From Isoetes taiwanensis (lineage: Eukaryota > Streptophyta > Lycopodiopsida > Isoetales > Isoetaceae): 64,000 bases of DNA. Positions within the stretch are counted from its first letter, which is position 1. Each line of letters starts with the position of its first letter. Location: the NCBI GenBank assembly GCA_021234155.1, contig JAJEKV010000081.1:304467-368466 (forward strand). The letters are read 5' to 3'. Positions 32,677-43,585 of the stretch are shown here, one piece after another. The notes beneath the pieces are model-generated. The model did no database searches. It was not told the origin of the DNA and saw only the letters and a list, made by a program, of their open reading frames with translations. The translations under genes and the position numbers were made by a program.

Positions 32677-33501
32677 AGAAAAGAAAGCGGAGGTCGGAGA
32701 GCGGAAGACGGAGGACGAAAGAGATGCGAAAAGTTTTAGGGCGCGCGGCTGTTTAGGAAAGGTATTTGAGGAGTGGAAGCTGAGCCGTTGATGGTGCCAG
32801 ATGGCAGCAAATCTGAAAGAGACGATTGGGAGGCAAAAATTTGGCTAAGTCCCCAAATGGCAACAGAAAGGCAAAGGAACGGTGGAGATGAATGAGGATG
32901 AACTGTAGGATGGGACAGCCTGGAGAAGGTACGAGTAATAATGGCAGACAGGCATAATATGAAGGGAGAGTAATGTAATCCAACATAACGAACCAAACCC
33001 CAAGCCGAGCAGAATGCAAAATATATGCATCAGGCTGCGCCACACTCTACCAGCAAATAGATTAAACACAAATTGCAGATGAAGAAGGAGAGAGATAAAA
33101 TGCGTCTGGAGGTTCATCCTCCTCTTCTATTGTTAATTCTCCCATGGAATACACTCTACTATAATAGATTTCCTTCAAGGCACAAGAGTGAGAGAGAGAA
33201 TGAGGAGGCGTGCCCCTCCTCTTAAACTTACACAACAAATCTTGACCATTCATCTTCAAGCAATCTTCACCATTAGATCTTCAATAACCACGTGCCCTTT
33301 GAGATCATGCCACCCCATCAAATATTCAACCATTAAAAGGGACTTTTATACACCTTCAAGTCCAATTACAAGTGCCCACACCAAAATATCCAATAAATAT
33401 AGTATCTTCTCCAACTTCAACAGATAAATCATCAAACATACATCAAATATGACAATTTAGTGCAAAGTGTCAAAATATGAACAGATAAACCACGCTACAG
33501 A
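32677..33501. other. Upstream part of the LTR element or unrelated DNA, no gene
   Basis: GC-mixed DNA before the internal ORF start, then AT-rich DNA. No second LTR copy and no tRNA-primer-like site was seen, so the element's 5' part is missing or too diverged. Confidence 0.35.
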
Positions 33502-33702
33502 CTCCATGGTTTGATGTGAATCCTCTGAATAGAAATGCCCCATGCTTTTTTTAGCATGGGAAAACTGGATTACTTGGTGATTTTGGCATTTTGTGAGACT
33601 ATAGATCTACTTCTTCGACCCTGATGCCGAACCTATCAGGTGAGCATCTTGCTTGTCTTTTTTTAGCTTGGTTTATTTACTGTGTCTCGTAATCTTACTG
33701 GT

Positions 33703-34695
33703 ATGAGGAGGAGGCCTAGAAAAGGCTGCCCTGGCAGACATGGCTAGGCAGCCTCTTCTTCAGCTAAGTCTGTTTTGGATGGAGGTAGCCATGTTGTGGA
33801 CGATGAGGGCATTGACCTTTTGGATATGAGTGTCACACTGGGTGTGGCTGAAATGGATGCACTCAGATAATTATTTGACATGCTTATTAGCTTCTGTGAA
33901 CAAGATTGTGTTGCAAGGACTATGGCAGCAGAGAGAGGGAGTGATTTAGAGCACATGCACTACCAGTATATGTTTAGAGTTGCCGTTAACGCTCCTCGAA
34001 CGGTCAATCTGGCTTTGAAAAGGAAATTTGGCTGGGGGTTAGGAAAGCTGTTGGTGTAGTTCTTGTTTGCAAGGCACTCAAGAACACGAGGTTGCATTGT
34101 TTTGAGGGCCTAATAGGGTACTGTATGAAGGATATGGGCAAGCCCCATTTTAGGATCCATACTAAGAATGTTTATGAGAGGCAATTGGAGATGGGCAAAG
34201 ATCTGTATTTGCTTTACGGTGCAGGAGACATGAAGCACGTTGTTGTGCTTAATAACATGAATATATTGGGAAGGGCCCTTCACTTCATGAATTATCACGG
34301 AGGGAGACAATTGACTGCTAGCCTTGTTTACACAATAACCAGAATGCTTATGACTGGTAAGTTCATCCTCTCAACCAGTTGGATCCTCCTTCAAACATAG
34401 CATTCATATCTGAGCATAGAGTGAAGGCTGCATGGCACTTGACCTTAAATCCTAGGATTGCATTGCCTAGTGACATCCATTGTGTGTTGTATGGCATCCC
34501 AACTTGGATGGAGCCTATTTAAAGGCTGGGCAAAGGGCGCAAGCGTTATTGGGACGAGCCTAGAACAACTGGGGACATGGACGAGAACTTTGTTGAGGGG
34601 CAAGATGATGAGTATAGACCTGAAGCCATGGCTGACGAGCCTGGGTGTTCTTACATTCCTTTGGAAACTGCAGATGATACAGTGGCTGTTGGATG
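33703..34695 (+). pseudogene. HUH endonuclease (Replitron/Rep-like), copy 2, degraded
   Basis: An ATG at 33703 opens a basic leader ('MRRRPRKGCPGRHG') ended by an in-frame TAG. The homologous reading continues with H-M-H at 33952-33960 (HUH motif, middle residue still hydrophobic) and 'GYCMKDMGKPHF' with the tyrosine codon at 34119-34121. One base is lost between the two motifs near 34040, a stop replaces a codon near 33867, and another base is lost near 34390. The C-terminal acidic part is readable to TGA at 34693-34695. The motifs are conserved although the copy is dead, which supports the family call. Confidence 0.7.
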
Positions 34696-34727
34696 AGTTG
34701 GTGCTACGGGGGCATGTTTGTAAATAT

Positions 34728-35246
34728 TTTTTTTATTGAAGGCTTCTATTTAAAGAGGGATTTACAAAAACTCCTTTTTCAAGGGAGAAGGAACCCTAAA
34801 AAGAAGAAAGGAGATCCATAAAAAACCAGTTTTAAAAACAGGGATCATCCTATAACTGTTCATATTAGGACAAACTAAATATTAGAAATATCTCGCTAAA
34901 AAGGTCTCTGTCTCCAGAATAGATAGAGTGTTCAGTGATAGGATCTCAGATGATAGTTCCTGGTTTTCCTTGCCTTCCCCTTCGTCTTCTCGTAAAAAGT
35001 GCAGTTCACATGCATGCTTTTGCCTTGGCCATGTTGAACCGGCCCCTGCTGTCCTTTGCTTGGCAGATTAGCTCTCTCCTTATATTGTAATTCTGATCAC
35101 AGCAACATCCACACTGGCATCTCTCCATATGCTCCAGAACATTGGCTGCTCCAAATATCTTGATCCATTCATTGTTTGCATTCAGGTCCATCTTCCTCCA
35201 CTTGAGTTTTCGCATCAGCAGAAATAGGGTACCTGCAATAATAAAG
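34728..35246 (-). other. LINE 3' untranslated region
   Basis: No ORF belonging to the LINE was seen. On the minus strand it ends AAGCCTTCAATAAAAAAAA, a polyadenylation signal merged with a short A-tail. Confidence 0.65.
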
Positions 35247-38200
35247 TCACCCATTAATCTCTTGAATCCACTTAACATCAAATTGGAACTGTTTGATTAT
35301 TCCTTCGGGAGGAATAATTTCACAATTAAAAATGAAAGAGTTCCTGCCCTTCCATATCCTCCAGAGGAGGATAAAAATTCTCCAGTCTTTGGGATTCTCT
35401 GGCATAAAAAAATCCTTCTCACTGAGATGAATGAGATCATAACCCAGAATTTCTGAGGCAAGCTCTAAAACCCACTCAGACCAAAGGCACCCTCTAAAAA
35501 GATGATTTTCATCCTCCTTTGCTCCAAGGCATCTTTCACAGATATCAGAATTGGCCATAGATAATTTATATCTTTTCGAGTTAGTAGCCAAGGCCATATA
35601 AATTACTTAATCTTCGGGTTAATGGGACTTTTCCACATAAAATTCAGATTCTTGATGCATCTCTCTGGCTGAACATCCCATTTTGTATGAATAGTAACTC
35701 CTCCCCTCATGAGATACCTATATGCTTTCCTAACAGCATAACCTTCCTTTCCTTCATTTAACCAAGAGTTCTCTTCATGAGTCTAGTGATTGTGCATAAT
35801 GGCATTAAGAACATTGTCATATAGGGTTCTGGTCTGCATTCCTTCATTAGCCAAAGTGGATCTGTCAAAAGGTATAATACCATTAGTATCAAAAAGATCC
35901 CTTATAAATATGATTTCCTTACTCTTCCATAGCTTGGCTTGATCAGGAAAGTGGCAGGCCAGGCAGAGGTTGGGATTGTTGAGAAGGACTGCTGGATTCC
36001 AGAAGATAGTTTGGTCCATGGATAGCCCTTCTTTCCAATTGTACATCCCCTTAATTTGATCCCAAGCCTTGATCTACTTCTTGATAATACTTGGAATGGA
36101 GATAGGGACAGTAAAAGGAAAAAAGATAGAATGGGGAAGCTCCATCTTCAGAGATCTCCACCCATAAGGATGGCATTTTCCAATATAATGCCTAACCAGG
36201 ATGGATATAGGGTGCTTGATGGAGTTATAACAAGCCTTATAAAAGTACTTGGCAGCCAAAGCAATCCCCTGTTTCTCAATATTGATTGTTCCCAATCCTC
36301 CATTACTCTTAGATTTGCAGCATTCTTTCATTGACACCGGGTGCCAGCATCTCCTGTTTTGCCCACAGGCAATGAATCTACCAATAATTCTCTGCAGCTT
36401 GTTAGCAATCTTTTTTGGAGCAAGAATAACTGAAGATTGATACACATGAGAAGAAGAAATCATAAAATTAGCTATGACTGCCCTACCATTCTTGGAGAGA
36501 TATTTAGAGTTCAGAGTGTCGACCTTTTTGTAGAATTTTTCAATAATACTTCCTCATAAATCTGAAGCGTTACTTCTGATTGCAAAAGGGATTCCCAGGA
36601 TCTTTGAACTAGTATTGGGGGAGTTACACTTACATCCCATAGTTACAGCCATCACCTCTCCCTTTTCTTGTTCTCTTGCTTGAATTGCTGATTTGGCATG
36701 GTTTATTTTACATCCTGAAGCCTCACCAAATTCTCCAAGGATTCTCTGAGCATTCATTATGGAACTCTCATCCATAGATATTAGGATAAAGGTATCATTT
36801 GCAAAATGCCCATTTAGAATTTGATCTGCCTGAGAATTCTCAGGAAGTCTCAAACCTTTAATAAGGTTAGTATTTTTTGCAACATCCAGCCTACAATGGA
36901 GGGCTTCCATGATAATTAGAAACAGGAAAGGGGCAAGGGGGCAACCTTGTTTTACTCCTCTCTGAATTGTAAAGAAAGGACTGCACTCACCATTAATGAG
37001 GACAGCTGATCTTGAGTTATACAAAATGGCCTCAAAGATTTGAATGCTTTTATTGCTGAAACCAAGAGCCCTGCAACATCTAAATAAAAAATTCCAACTT
37101 ACAGTATCAAATGCCTTGGTGATGTCGAGTTTTAGGAGAGCCACACTCTGATTGGAGTCTTTTGCCCATTGGAGTCCCAAGATAGCTGTTACCACATTGT
37201 CTAAAATGAACCTATCTTTGAGGTAGGCTGATTGAGAACTACTTATAATAAGATCCAAAATGGTTTTAAGTCTCAATGCAATAGCTCCTGAAATGATCTT
37301 GTAGATAACATTAGAGAGAGAAATTGGTCTGTAATCCGAAAAGGTGTTGGGAGAGTCAATCTTAGGAATTAAGGCAATAAAACTGGTATTGATTCTTGCA
37401 TCCAGAATCTTTGTCTCCCTAAACTCATTGGCTATTTTGGTGCTGTTGTCTCCAAGCAAGGGCCAAGTCTTCTTAAAAAATTCTGCTGGAAGGCCATCAG
37501 GGCCAGGGGTCTTCCCATTTTCCATATTCTTGACAACCTGCAAAAACTCATTGTTCACAAAAGGTTTAGTCAGATATGAGTTTTGTTCATCATTGACCTT
37601 TTTATTTAGACAAATAAACTCTTCCATAACCATGGGAGTAGAGTCCATGTTGGATTCCATAAGCTTCTTAAAGTGGTCGACTGCAGCTTGTTTAAGGTCC
37701 TTGTCTTCAGAAATTACATTATCATCCACCCTGACCTCATAAATATGATTCCTCTTGACCCTAAATCTGGCTTTATTAAAAAAGTACTTGGAATTACATC
37801 TCTCATCCTCCTTTAACTCTTTTATTTTGGCCTTTAATTTCCATCCTTTTGCAATCTTTATTTCTTCGATCTCAATTTGCTTTTTTATCTCCCCTTTTTG
37901 CTCATCACTTGCTGTAATAATGCTTTGCCTTAAATTCTGAAGATGAGCTCTGTTTTGAATATAAATATTCTTGCCCCATTCTTTGAGCCAACATTTTATT
38001 TTTTTGGCTATATCTATCCACCAATACATCCATCCTGTACTTCCAGTGGGCATGGGATTTCCATTGATAATTTCCCCCAGCTTGATCATAAAATCATCAT
38101 TATCCATCAAGCTAGTGTTCATTTTGAAATAGGCTTTTCTTTTATTGCCTCTGCCCTCCCCTGAGATGGTAATCTGCTGGGGATAATGATCAGAAATAGT

Positions 38201-38881
38201 ATAGCCTTCAAGGTTGTCAACTCTGCTGCTACTGTTCCACAAATTCTCACTCAGGTAATACCTATCATGAAGGCAGCAAATAGGGTCTATTCTGTGGTCA
38301 GACCAACTGAAAGCTTGAGGTTTGGTTCTGGCTAAAGTTAAATTATGGGAAGAGATAAGATTATCCCAGGCACATCTCTCCTGAGGAAGAAGATTCCTGA
38401 AGTTCTTATTCCTCATAAAACTGTCTGTAACCATATTGAAATCTCCACATATGACACAGTCCTCCACATCCAAGTTGCTCAAACTGCTATTAATTCTGCT
38501 CCACATCAGGGACCTTTCAGAAGGCTCATGATAAGAATAGACATTGGTAAAGGCTATCCTGCAGGAGTCTATTTTACCAACAAGAGTCTGCCATCTACCA
38601 TTGGTATCATTAATCATATAAATATCTTCCAAGTTAATTCTGTGACTCCATGCAATGGCTATTCATGCAGACGAGTTGTTAGCAACAATAGACCAAATAT
38701 TATAATTAGGAGGAAGAATATTAGAAATAATCCTTTCGTGATTGGGATCATGAATCTTATGTTCCTGGATAAAAAGAATATCAGGGCAAAGGTTAGATAA
38801 ACAAACTTTAATTCTGTCCCTTTTGATGCTATTATTAATACCTTGGAGATTCCAAGTAATCATCTTGATAGATCTTAACAT
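35247..38881 (-). pseudogene. LINE ORF2: endonuclease, reverse transcriptase, zf-RVT
   Basis: Starts at 38881. Endonuclease motifs: 'ITWNLQGINN', 'FIQEHKI', 'VICGDFNMV' and 'SDHYPQ'. RT motifs: 'GKTPGPDGLPAEFFKK', 'LIPKIDSPNTFSDYRPISLS', 'LLKLDITKAFDTVSWNFL', 'GVKQGCPLAPFLF'. The catalytic box reads FAND instead of the usual F/Y-A-D-D (Asn codon at 36797-36799), which should abolish activity. A zf-RVT region with 'CERCLGAKEDENHLFRGC' follows at about 35520. In-frame stops lie at 38663-38665, 36554-36556, 36074-36076 and about 35783, and a frameshift between 35783 and 35597. Over 2.8 kb the frame is broken only by stops, so decay is recent to moderate. Normal full length would be about 1200 residues. 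Confidence 0.93.
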
Positions 38882-38889
38882 TTAAAACT

Positions 38890-40845
38890 TTATTGAATAT
38901 TTCTAGCTATCCTAGATTGAATAGCTGCTTTTCTTGGGCTTACCCTAATAGGTCCAGAATAGATCTTTTTTTGGCCCCTTCCTTTTTTTTTATGACTGAC
39001 CTGCTGCCAACTTATTTCCTCATTCTCATTATCACTCACATGCTCCTCCTCTTTGTTAGTATTGGTATCTTCTTGAAAAATAAGAGGAGCAGTTTGAGGG
39101 ATGGAAACAGTCATAAATACCGGAGAAATTTTGAAGGAGAGGTCAATATTTTTAAAGGTAAGATTCCAATTTTTGTCAAACTTGAAATTACCTTCATATC
39201 TCACCTGGTCTTCACTATTTTTAATACCCTGATTGCTCATGCAATTGCTACTCTCCCCCTTGGGATCCATATTCTGCACAACAGTATTCTTGGGTCTCCA
39301 TTCTTGTCTAATGATAAGGGGGAGGGGGGTAGATCTATTCCCCTTTTCCTCCAAATTTATTCCTTTGCCCTTATCCATATCCTTTTTGGGCATTTTAGAA
39401 TAATCAATTTTTAGGTTGAATATCGTGTGCTCAGAAATCTTCACTATAATTTCCCTTCTCCATTCAGATCTGATTCTCTTTGAAATGCACACTGAGGGAA
39501 AGTTAGTTTGGGGAATATTTATGCTAATGACTTCCCCCAAGTTTTCAGAAATTGCTTGCAAATGAGATCTAGTCCAAAAACCGGGAGGTAAGTTGGGGTA
39601 AGTTACCCAGGTAGAAGTGGATATTAAATCATAATTACCCGGGATAAAGATCGGGTTCCATCTCATGATAAAGAATTCCTTATTTCCAATATTATCCAAT
39701 CTTTTTCTAAGAATAGACCCAACACTATTCTCGTCAGAGCACAGAATTTGGAAAGTTTTGTTGTCTATTTTGAGAATGGAGAGGATCGGAACTCTCTGAA
39801 TCTTAGTGATCCAGAACTTAACCTCTCCAAGAGATGGGGGTTTGTCAGGAAAATGGATAAGGATCCCCTTTTTAGAGTATAAGTCAGAGGCCGAGGAATC
39901 CCTGATACCAGAAAGATCTAAAATCCCCTTCTTAATCTCACTTCTGCTCTCATTAGCATGATAAGACGAATTAAGATCATAATTAACTTGATTAAGAAGA
40001 GCATTTTTATAAGAGACAACATTCAAACCTTTAGCTGTGTCACTTTTACCCAGGATCGGAGCTTTGTTGCGGATATGGTGGTCCCCCACTTTGGTACTGT
40101 TCTTGTTCAGCCTAGCAGTCTGCACCTCTTCACAATTCTTGCAGTCACATCGATCCACCTCTGTGGGATTGAAGAACCCATTGCTGTCCCGGATCTTGCA
40201 TGCCTTGGTATCATTTTTTAAGCGAATCTGATGAATTTCATAATTCTGGGAAACGTTATCAAGCACCTGGGCCGAAACATAAGAGAGTTTATTCTTGAAA
40301 ATCCTTCGCTGCCTCTCGATAACTTGATCATCGCATCTTCCCACCTCCTTATCAGTTTGATTGTGGCTGCTGAGTTCCATTTAAGCTTTTCCATTTCTAC
40401 CAGAATCTCCTTTGTTCTATTCATCATCTCATTCATGGATTTCTGGAATATGTTATTTTTTAAACTGCAGCAATCCTCTTCACTATGCCCTTGTTTAGCC
40501 ATGATGAGTTTATAGAGGTTTCTATCCATTTCTTGCAAGATTTCCAGAGTATTCCATGCCCAGTCCCTTATCATTTGCTCTCCAGCCACTGTAATCCTCT
40601 TCGATCTTCTTGATTTTGTCCAGGCTAGCACATATTGATCCTTCCCCCGAAACATCCATGCAAAACGCGGCCGCCTTTTGCTGATCCTTAATAATCTCAA
40701 AGGCAACGTACAGTTCTTTCAGATTTTTCCATGCCACATCGTTCCTGTCCTTCAGCCTAAAGATCATATTCCATTCCTCATCCTCCCTTTGCTTCTCTAT
40801 GTCGATAGCCTTATTTCCCTTCCCCTGATTTCCTACCTCCGCCAT
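38890..40845 (-). pseudogene. LINE ORF1 with DUF4283-like RNA-binding domain
   Basis: Starts at an ATG at 40845 and passes through two frame changes (near 40520-40700 and 40380) to a stop at 38890, 9 bp before ORF2. The N-terminal third is charged and helical. A 'RCDCKNCEE' cysteine cluster lies near 40160. The middle (about 39840-39400) is DUF4283-like: 'FPDKPPSLGEVKFWITKI', 'RWNPIFIPGNYDLISTSTWV' and 'YPNLPPGFWTRSHLQAISE'. That domain occurs in ORF1 proteins of plant L1 elements, which bind the element RNA. The C-terminal part is basic and low complexity. Confidence 0.82.
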
Positions 40846-40883
40846 TTTTCTTTCTTAAATTTTCCTGAGACAAAAAGAAGGAG

Positions 40884-41270
40884 CTAATTTGCCAAAGCAA
40901 ACCTCCAGACTACAATTTCTAGGTCCGTCAAGAACTGAGCCGGCCTGAAATCGAAGAATGTCGACCAATGCCAGAGAGGTTCCGCGCCAAATCGCTCAGG
41001 AAATGAAATCTGAAAGATGTTTCTTGAGTATCTTCCTACTGCCAGATATCCTGTATTATGGGCTGCAATTCTTAAAGATCCTACTCTATCGAAGCAGAGA
41101 ATGCAAAGATAATGAGTCCCGTAGGCCTGCCTAGAGAATCCTATCCTAGAATTAGATGTGTACGTCTGATTTATGATGCTATCTAGGTAAGCTACTGTCA
41201 CATCATGATCCAAGGGAATGCTCGGGTACCCAAGTCCCTGGAGAACAGCCTCTAGAAAGGCCTCATCCAT
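40884..41270 (-). CDS. Small ORF upstream of LINE ORF1
   Basis: A 128-codon reading from an ATG at 41270 to a stop at 40884 lies within the LINE, 39 bp upstream of the ORF1 ATG and free of stops. The composition looks protein-like (Trp, Tyr, Phe spread through it; 'GFSRQAYGTHYLCILCFD', 'FQISFPERFGAEPLWHWSTF'). I recognise no domain. Plant L1 elements normally have only ORF1 and ORF2, so this is either an extra 5' ORF, a captured fragment or chance. The longer reading to 41405 crosses the insertion junction and is not real. Confidence 0.4.
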   Translation of the reverse strand: MDEAFLEAVLQGLGYPSIPLDHDVTVAYLDSIINQTYTSNSRIGFSRQAYGTHYLCILCFDRVGSLRIAAHNTGYLAVGRYSRNIFQISFPERFGAEPLWHWSTFFDFRPAQFLTDLEIVVWRFALAN

Positions 41271-41328
41271 CGGGACCTGGTTCGGCACGCTTCCCAAGAC
41301 GATGTCTCTTCCTGCGCCTAGGTTAGAG

Positions 41329-41868
41329 ATGGAGCAAAGCAATGGGGCTGCTGTTGGCGAGCAGTGCCATGGACAGTGGGGTTGTTCTTGATGGGCAACA
41401 TGCACCTCATGTCAGCAGCAACCCTGTTGGGATTGTGGAAGTAAGGGCAGCACCAGGTAATGAGGCGATTGACATTACTGACAATGAGCCATCTCCTTCC
41501 CCTCCTCGTAGGCCTGTTCCACCTGGGCCTAGCATTCACAATGTGATACACAATGCGATGCCATCTCCTGTTGTGTTTTCCCCAAACGGGGAGCGAGTGC
41601 AGGTAGCCATTGAGGTGGTCTCTTCTATTGTGAACATTAACACTCTTGTAGGATCAGTGGCAGCATATGTTCGATGCAATTGGGTCATTTATTTGCTGCT
41701 CTGGAGGATGCCGTGTCACATATGCAATGGAAGGAGGTGGAGGTTAGTAGTGCAGAGTGGCAGCATAAGCGCACTCATATGAACCTGGCGAGGGCACTTT
41801 TGATCAGGGAGCTGCGTCGAATTGTTGCCATGGCAAGGAGACACAATGCGGCCATGAACAATAACTAG
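41329..41868 (+). pseudogene. Second ORF of the Replitron-like element, copy 2
   Basis: Best copy of the second ORF. It starts at 41329 ('MEQSNGAA'), with a shift near 41365, and stays open to about 41670. There 10 bases present in copy 1 are missing; the frame then runs to TAG at 41866-41868. About 175 residues: a Gly/Pro/Ser-rich N-terminus including 'EPSPSPPRRPVPPGPSIHN', a conserved 'AMPSPVVFSPNGERVQVAIE' core, and a helical C-terminus ('MQLGHLFAALEDAVSHMQWK', 'MNLARALLIRELRRI') ending in basic residues and Asn. No known family is recognised. Roles such as a nuclease partner or DNA-binding factor are possible but unsupported. Confidence 0.5.
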
Positions 41869-41952
41869 GTGATGCTTTACTGCCTATATATTTGTTTCTT
41901 AGTGGTTTTTGTTTCTTGATTCTTTATGTGTGGTCTCTGTTACATTTGGAAA

Positions 41953-41965
41953 AGCAATAAAAAGC
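41953..41965 (+). terminator. Conserved polyadenylation-signal-like stretch after the second ORF
   Basis: AAAGCAATAAAAA occurs about 85 bp after the second-ORF stop here and at about 16918 in copy 1. The AATAAA word is kept while neighbouring bases vary, as expected for a 3' processing signal. Confidence 0.4.
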
Positions 41966-42196
41966 TAAAGAAAGCTTGTGGATTTCGTGTGCCAATTTGG
42001 ATAGGAGGTTCTGTTTGATTATGTGAGAAGACCTGTTGTATGTGTGATTCCTTTGCATTGCTTGATTGAGGTTAAAAAAAGAAAAAGGAAAATAAAAGAG
42101 AAGGGAAAAATTATATCTTATTGCATTTGCATGCTGTATGGGATTAGACCCTGCACTTTAAGAGCATGTGGGCTGCTCGGAGTTGTGCATTGCGCA

Positions 42197-42213
42197 GGGG
42201 GTTCGACTCCCCC
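42197..42213 (+). other. 3' hairpin with tRNA T-arm / B-box-like sequence, copy 2
   Basis: GGGGG-TTCGACT-CCCCC. The word GGTTCGACTCC fits the pol III B-box consensus and has the geometry of a tRNA T-arm (5-bp stem, 7-nt loop). A convincing D-arm or A-box upstream is not visible, so I do not call a tRNA gene. Confidence 0.65.
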
Positions 42214-42543
42214 CGCTCGTTTCTGTATTTGCATTGCAGATCAGTTGGATGCAGCTGTTGGTTGCGCCTCATATCTCATGCTGCCAGGCAGGTCTGTGGC
42301 TGTGGGGTCTTATGATTCAAGCTTTTCATTTGCATCAGTCATGCCAAGTGCAAAGTTAGAAGATCCATATTTGGTTCTTGCCTAAGTTCATGGGAAAGCC
42401 ATTATTTTTAGAAGTTTTCTATTTGCCGGTCAAGCTTCGATAGGGATCCTATGCCAATGGTTATCAAAGCCCTAAATTATAGAGCCACCTAAGCGCTTGA
42501 CCCCGTCAAATGCTTAGGTGTACACTCAAGATGCCTCCAGAGG

Positions 42544-43399
42544 GAATATCCCTCACAATATGCCACAATCCAAGGGCTGGTACCTAATATGATGCCCCAT
42601 CATATATTTGATGGCCTTATGCTTGAGCGCAGTGCCACAGGATGCGTCCATGTGGACACAAGAGTGCCAAACGCCCTTCTTTCATGGGCTCGAATCTAGA
42701 CATATTGGAAGTGTAAAATATGTATGGAAGCTTTAACTAACATAATAGAAATAATAACAATGTGGAACCCATCATTTGTGGTGCTTGTTTGTAGCATATA
42801 CCATACAGAGGCTCATACATCTAAGACTCTAGTGGGACTCCAAAGTGGTTTGGCTGATGGTTTGGGCTCTCCAGAACTGTCGAACAGAGTTGTAACATGG
42901 GGTTGGCTCGCATAGACAATGGCCGTGGGTGATGGTCCACATTGACAACACCCTCCAGCATCCATAACCAATGAAGCAAGAGTTCCATCAAGGAATTCTA
43001 CGAATTGCATCATGGTCCACATTGATAGCAGCCTCCAATACATGTACATCAAGCGAACCTTGATTGAATAGAAGCATCAGGGACCCAAGACCATCTTCAA
43101 AAGAACATTCCCACTTTCTTTAGCATTAATTTACATTTCCACTTAAAAGACAACCTTACTTAGCTCTAGTGAGATACAAATTTACGCAAACACAAACTTA
43201 TGGAGGGGTGGGTTGATTGAGTACTATTAAGATATGCTAATTGAATAGATGAGATTAGGAATTTCTTTGCGTCCAATGGCTGAGGTCGAAGTTTTCTCTC
43301 CATTATATGAAGTTACTAGATTATTTGGTTGCCGCTGATTATCGTGATACGACGTTAGAGTGCCATTCCATCGTTCAATGCGAATAGAAACTCGTTAAA
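42544..43399. other. No recognisable gene
   Basis: Contains a short repeated motif 'atggtccacattgacaacaccctccag' / 'atggtccacattgatagcagcctcca' near 42933 and 43011. The minus-strand ORF over it (42813-43052) has no family signature. Confidence 0.4.
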
Positions 43400-43585
43400 G
43401 AGGTCCAGGCAAATTACACACAGCAATGGGTTTGGACAAATGGATTTGGCCATGAGGCATTGTCAATCTGCACAAATCCATCCAGTGCAAATAAAAAATT
43501 ATTGGAGAGGTCCATGCAAAATAAACAAAGAAATGGATTTGGGCAAGCGGAGTTGGCCATGAGGCATTGTCAATTTGCACAAATG
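43400..43585. repeat. Two-copy tandem duplication, 106-bp period
   Basis: 'gaggtccaggcaaat...' at 43400-43479 is repeated as 'gaggtccatgcaaaa...' at 43506-43585, with an identical core 'ggccatgaggcattgtcaat'. Non-coding. Confidence 0.7.

Larger units (their letters stand above)
34728..41315 (-). mobile_element. L1-type LINE inserted in Replitron-like copy 2, near full length
   Basis: 6588 bp read right to left: upstream ORF, ORF1, ORF2 (endonuclease, RT, zf-RVT), 3' untranslated region, AATAAA and a short A-run (T-run at 34728-34735 on the + strand). Boundaries come from comparison with copy 1: similarity stops after GTTTGTAAATAT (34727) and resumes at GCCT (41316). The 48 bp of copy 1 between those points (13851-13898) are missing here and no target duplication is seen. 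This points to a target-site deletion at insertion or an unrelated deletion in this copy. Confidence 0.9.
33502..42543 (+). mobile_element. Replitron-like HUH element, copy 2 (interrupted by a LINE)
   Basis: Left part 33502-34727 and right part 41316-42543 align collinearly with copy 1 (12723-17513 without its Helitron). The total without the LINE is about 2.45 kb. Compared with copy 1 it keeps a roughly 70-bp segment with an ATG-led basic start exon (33703), an uninterrupted second ORF and the hairpin at 42197-42213. It carries its own stops and shifts, which lie at positions different from those in copy 1. Confidence 0.7.

Noticed and set aside
40884-41405. 173-codon minus-strand ORF crossing 41316
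   Set aside because: It runs through the LINE/HUH-element junction. Only the part inside the LINE (to 41270) can be an element ORF.
42140-42220. tRNA gene
   Set aside because: The T-arm-like hairpin and B-box word are good, but there is no D-arm, anticodon arm or convincing A-box, and copy 1 changes the T-loop.
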